8,195 bases of DNA, taken from the NCBI GenBank assembly GCA_002440975.1, contig DJWN01000083.1, forward strand, positions 1 through 8,195. The letters are read 5' to 3'. Each line of letters begins with the position of its first letter. Within the stretch, counting starts at the first letter, position 1. Below the pieces are notes generated by a model. It did no database searches. It had not been told where the DNA came from and worked only from the letters and a program-made list of their open reading frames with translations. The translations under genes were made by a program, and so were the position numbers. Source of the DNA: Bacteroidales bacterium UBA6229. GTDB lineage: Bacteria > Bacteroidota > Bacteroidia > Bacteroidales > F082. Of the stretch, positions 6,551 through 8,195 are shown in pieces.

Positions 6551-6835
6551 ATGGTACAATTCATAAACTCAAAAGAAATACTTGAAAAAAAATTTGGAAA
6601 AGTAGGAACTGAATCAAGAGAGAAATTCAGGGAAGAGTCCTTTTCATTCTACTTCGCCGAAATCATTAAAAATAGAAGAAGAGAGTTAAAATTAAGTCAG
6701 CAAGATCTGGCTGATCTTATTGGAAAAAAACGACCCTATGTTTCAAGAATTGAAAGAGGTGAGGATATTAGAATTTCAAATTTTGCATTGATTGCAAACG
6801 CTTTGAATCTAAGTATTCAACTTACTGCAAAATAG
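6551..6835 (+). CDS. XRE-family HTH antitoxin (HigA-like)
   Basis: The 94-residue protein should neutralise the toxin encoded 12 bp upstream and repress the shared promoter. The N-terminal part (1 to about 35), rich in charged residues, is the probable toxin-binding segment. Residues 36-92 form a Cro/CI-type HTH: LSQQDLADLIG (48-58), then KKRPYVSRIERGE (59-71) with the conserved SRIERG turn, and the closing helices ISNFALIANALNLSIQL (75-91). The N-terminal extension before the HTH is common in HigA-type antitoxins of toxin-first pairs. ATG 6551 is preceded by A-rich sequence without a Shine-Dalgarno; translation may be coupled to the toxin. It has the same AT-rich composition as the toxin gene. 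An orphan XRE regulator is much less likely given the partner. Confidence 0.88.
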   Translation: MVQFINSKEILEKKFGKVGTESREKFREESFSFYFAEIIKNRRRELKLSQQDLADLIGKKRPYVSRIERGEDIRISNFALIANALNLSIQLTAK

Positions 6836-7006
6836 TGTTTAGGCAATCCCGTTTTTAAACGAGTTTAACAAAGTTATCCTCGAGTTTTACGATCAAATCA
6901 TTTTCTGCTTTTAGTGCTTTGAAAAACTTATGCGAAGCTTTGCAGAAATCTATACAAGAAGTTAAAACCAGGCATACTGATGCTTTCAAACGCAATAGCC
7001 TCGATC
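6836..7006. other. Gap between convergent operons
   Basis: The toxin-antitoxin pair (plus) and the peptidase operon (minus) converge here. TTAAAC GA GTTTAA (6855-6868) is a perfect 6-bp inverted repeat, but its 2-nt spacer and lack of GC make it a poor terminator. The minus strand is open from 7013 to a stop at 6855-6857 with coding-like composition near its end (FFKALKAEND and after), yet it has no ATG start; it may be a worn gene remnant. Nothing else is visible. Confidence 0.35.
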
Positions 7007-7822
7007 TTACTGTCTAAAATCAGCTGGTCTGAACCACTCAAAAATGGGTTGCTCTGAATTGTTCCACCCTACCAGCCAGGCAGTTAAATCACTCACTTTG
7101 AGGTCGTTAAGTTCATATCCTACCCGCAGCATGATATCATCCGGAAACAGCTCCTGCGCTTTTTGATGCCGGTCAGCGGTTTGGGCATAGGTGGTGTATA
7201 AATCCCAGGCACCATAAAGATGAAGTATTTCATGCGCTATAATTGCCGAAACAGGCATCGGAGCATCATTATCGTAGCACTGATACAGCAAAACCGATTC
7301 CATGAAAAACTTTCGCTTTCTAAAGTTTTTGGCATAACGCATGGCATAAGAAATACCACCAGCTTTGGTAAAAATTATCAGTTGAATATTGTCAAAACCT
7401 GTTTGCCTGGAAATCTTCCTGTATGCCTGCCGTGCATTTCTATAACCGGATTTTTTTAGTATCTCCATCGCCCAGTCCGTGCGCTCCGAGCCGCTTCCCG
7501 AGCCTGTTGGAATATTTTCAAGCTGAAGGGATGCTGCTTTACCCAAGGGTTTTGTGGAAAACTCCAAAGGAACATCCCAACTATTTGCCTGCGTAATCAG
7601 CCATTGCTGGGCGATACTGAGCTCAATCAGCTTTACTTGTTTTTCTTCTTCCGTCCAGGGATTCGCTGTTGCTTCGAGAAACACATAAAGCGTTAACACT
7701 TCTCCATTTAAATCTTTAGCACTGCCAGCGTGCCAGCGATCATTGGGTTGTGCATAAAGTTGAAAAATTCCGAGAAAAAAAATCAGAACAAGCAGTAGTT
7801 CAGTTTTCCAACCCGTTTTCAT
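7007..7822 (-). CDS. Exported putative zinc metallopeptidase, HExxHxxGxxD motif
   Basis: The protein has 271 residues from ATG 7822 (a TTG directly before it is a less likely start). The N-terminus is a signal peptide: basic start, hydrophobic stretch of about residues 9-22, and probable cleavage after LYAQ near 25, with no lipobox Cys, so it is secreted to the periplasm or beyond. AHEILHLYGAWD (196-207) fits the metzincin-type zinc site, with H197, H201 and D207 as ligands and E198 as catalytic base. PDDIML (228-233) with M231 could be the Met-turn. The rest (AKDLNGEVLTLYVFL near 36, DNIQLIIFTK near 144) matches no family I recognise by name. It starts 10 bp after the stop of the M48 peptidase gene, so both are probably one operon. 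Peptidase activity is inferred from the motif; the substrate is unknown. Confidence 0.8.
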   Translation of the reverse strand: MKTGWKTELLLVLIFFLGIFQLYAQPNDRWHAGSAKDLNGEVLTLYVFLEATANPWTEEEKQVKLIELSIAQQWLITQANSWDVPLEFSTKPLGKAASLQLENIPTGSGSGSERTDWAMEILKKSGYRNARQAYRKISRQTGFDNIQLIIFTKAGGISYAMRYAKNFRKRKFFMESVLLYQCYDNDAPMPVSAIIAHEILHLYGAWDLYTTYAQTADRHQKAQELFPDDIMLRVGYELNDLKVSDLTAWLVGWNNSEQPIFEWFRPADFRQ

Positions 7823-7832
7823 CAAAGCTGTA

Positions 7833-8195
7833 TCAAGGTTTATAATACTTCATCGCTTCGGGTAGCCGTTCACGGATTTGGCGGATGCGGGTATTATCAG
7901 AAGGGTGCGTACTCAGAAATTCCGGCGGAGCCTGCCCCCCTTTCATATCGGCCATTCGCTGCCAGAAATCTACTGCCTTATTAGGATCGTATCCGGCCAT
8001 GGCCATAAAAATCAAACCCAAACGATCGGCTTCGCTTTCGTGCAGGCGACTAAAAGGCAACATCACCCCCACCTGACTACCAACGCCATAAGCTGTCATC
8101 CAAAGCTGTTGGGTTTGTTCAGGCTTTTCCTGTAAAGCAACGGCTATTGCCACACCTCCCATTTCTGTAAGCAAAGCCTGACTCATGCGCTCGTT
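7833..8195 (-). CDS. M48-family metallopeptidase, C-terminal part
   Basis: Only the last 120 residues are inside the window; the frame stays open at the edge, so the N-terminus and the HExxH site lie outside. The fragment begins NERMSQALL, as usual just after the HExxH helix of M48 peptidases. FSRLHESEADRLGL, around fragment residue 53, holds the third zinc ligand (E53, in the E-x-x-A-D pattern). AGYDP, then FLSTHPSDNTRIRQI near the end, is typical of the periplasmic YggG/LoiP and BepA-like branch; the Bacteroidetes members are often lipoproteins, which cannot be checked here. Such enzymes act in envelope protein quality control. The gene is followed after 10 bp by the exported HExxHxxGxxD protein, which suggests a joint role in the envelope. 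Confidence 0.92.
   Translation of the reverse strand, partial: NERMSQALLTEMGGVAIAVALQEKPEQTQQLWMTAYGVGSQVGVMLPFSRLHESEADRLGLIFMAMAGYDPNKAVDFWQRMADMKGGQAPPEFLSTHPSDNTRIRQIRERLPEAMKYYKP

Noticed and set aside
7823..7825. TTG as start of the HExxHxxGxxD protein
   Set aside because: An ATG follows immediately and gives the same signal peptide, so the ATG at 7822 is preferred.

Overview
The window looks like a chromosomal segment of a Bacteroidetes bacterium, most likely of the class Bacteroidia. The main reasons are the -7 elements of the TAnnTTTG type in front of several genes, the near absence of Shine-Dalgarno sequences, and a sensor/PEP-binding protein of a kind familiar from this phylum. 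No species can be named from the sequence alone.

Layout: (1) Positions 1-3446, minus strand: a very long gene, cut by the window edge, for a modular signalling protein (GAF-like sensor, degenerate receiver, complete receiver, PEP/pyruvate-binding ATP-grasp domain, extra C-terminal domain). (2) Positions 3641-4300, plus strand, divergent from it: a NarL/LuxR-type response regulator whose receiver has lost its phosphorylation residues. (3) Positions 4447-5799, plus strand: NADP-type glutamate dehydrogenase gdhA, closed by a clear intrinsic terminator. (4) Positions 5930-6060: a nested inverted repeat that looks like a MITE or REP-type element. (5) Positions 6209-6835: an AT-rich HigBA-like toxin-antitoxin pair with its own promoter and operator. 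(6) Positions 7007-8195, minus strand: two metallopeptidase genes in one probable operon, namely the end of an M48 peptidase and an exported protein with a metzincin-like zinc motif.

The most notable observation is a perfect 16-bp element with a palindromic GTGAWTCAC core. It occurs twice, in opposite orientation: once between the divergent signalling genes and once upstream of gdhA, each time about 60-66 bp before a -7 element. Together with the gene order this suggests a regulatory module in which the PEP/pyruvate-binding receiver protein and the atypical response regulator control glutamate dehydrogenase, linking carbon status to ammonia assimilation. The 16-bp match, domains and missing residues are seen directly; the regulatory link is inference.

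The toxin-antitoxin genes and the inverted repeat lie together between the gdhA terminator and the convergent peptidase operon, so this stretch looks like an insertion-prone accessory spot in otherwise ordinary chromosome.
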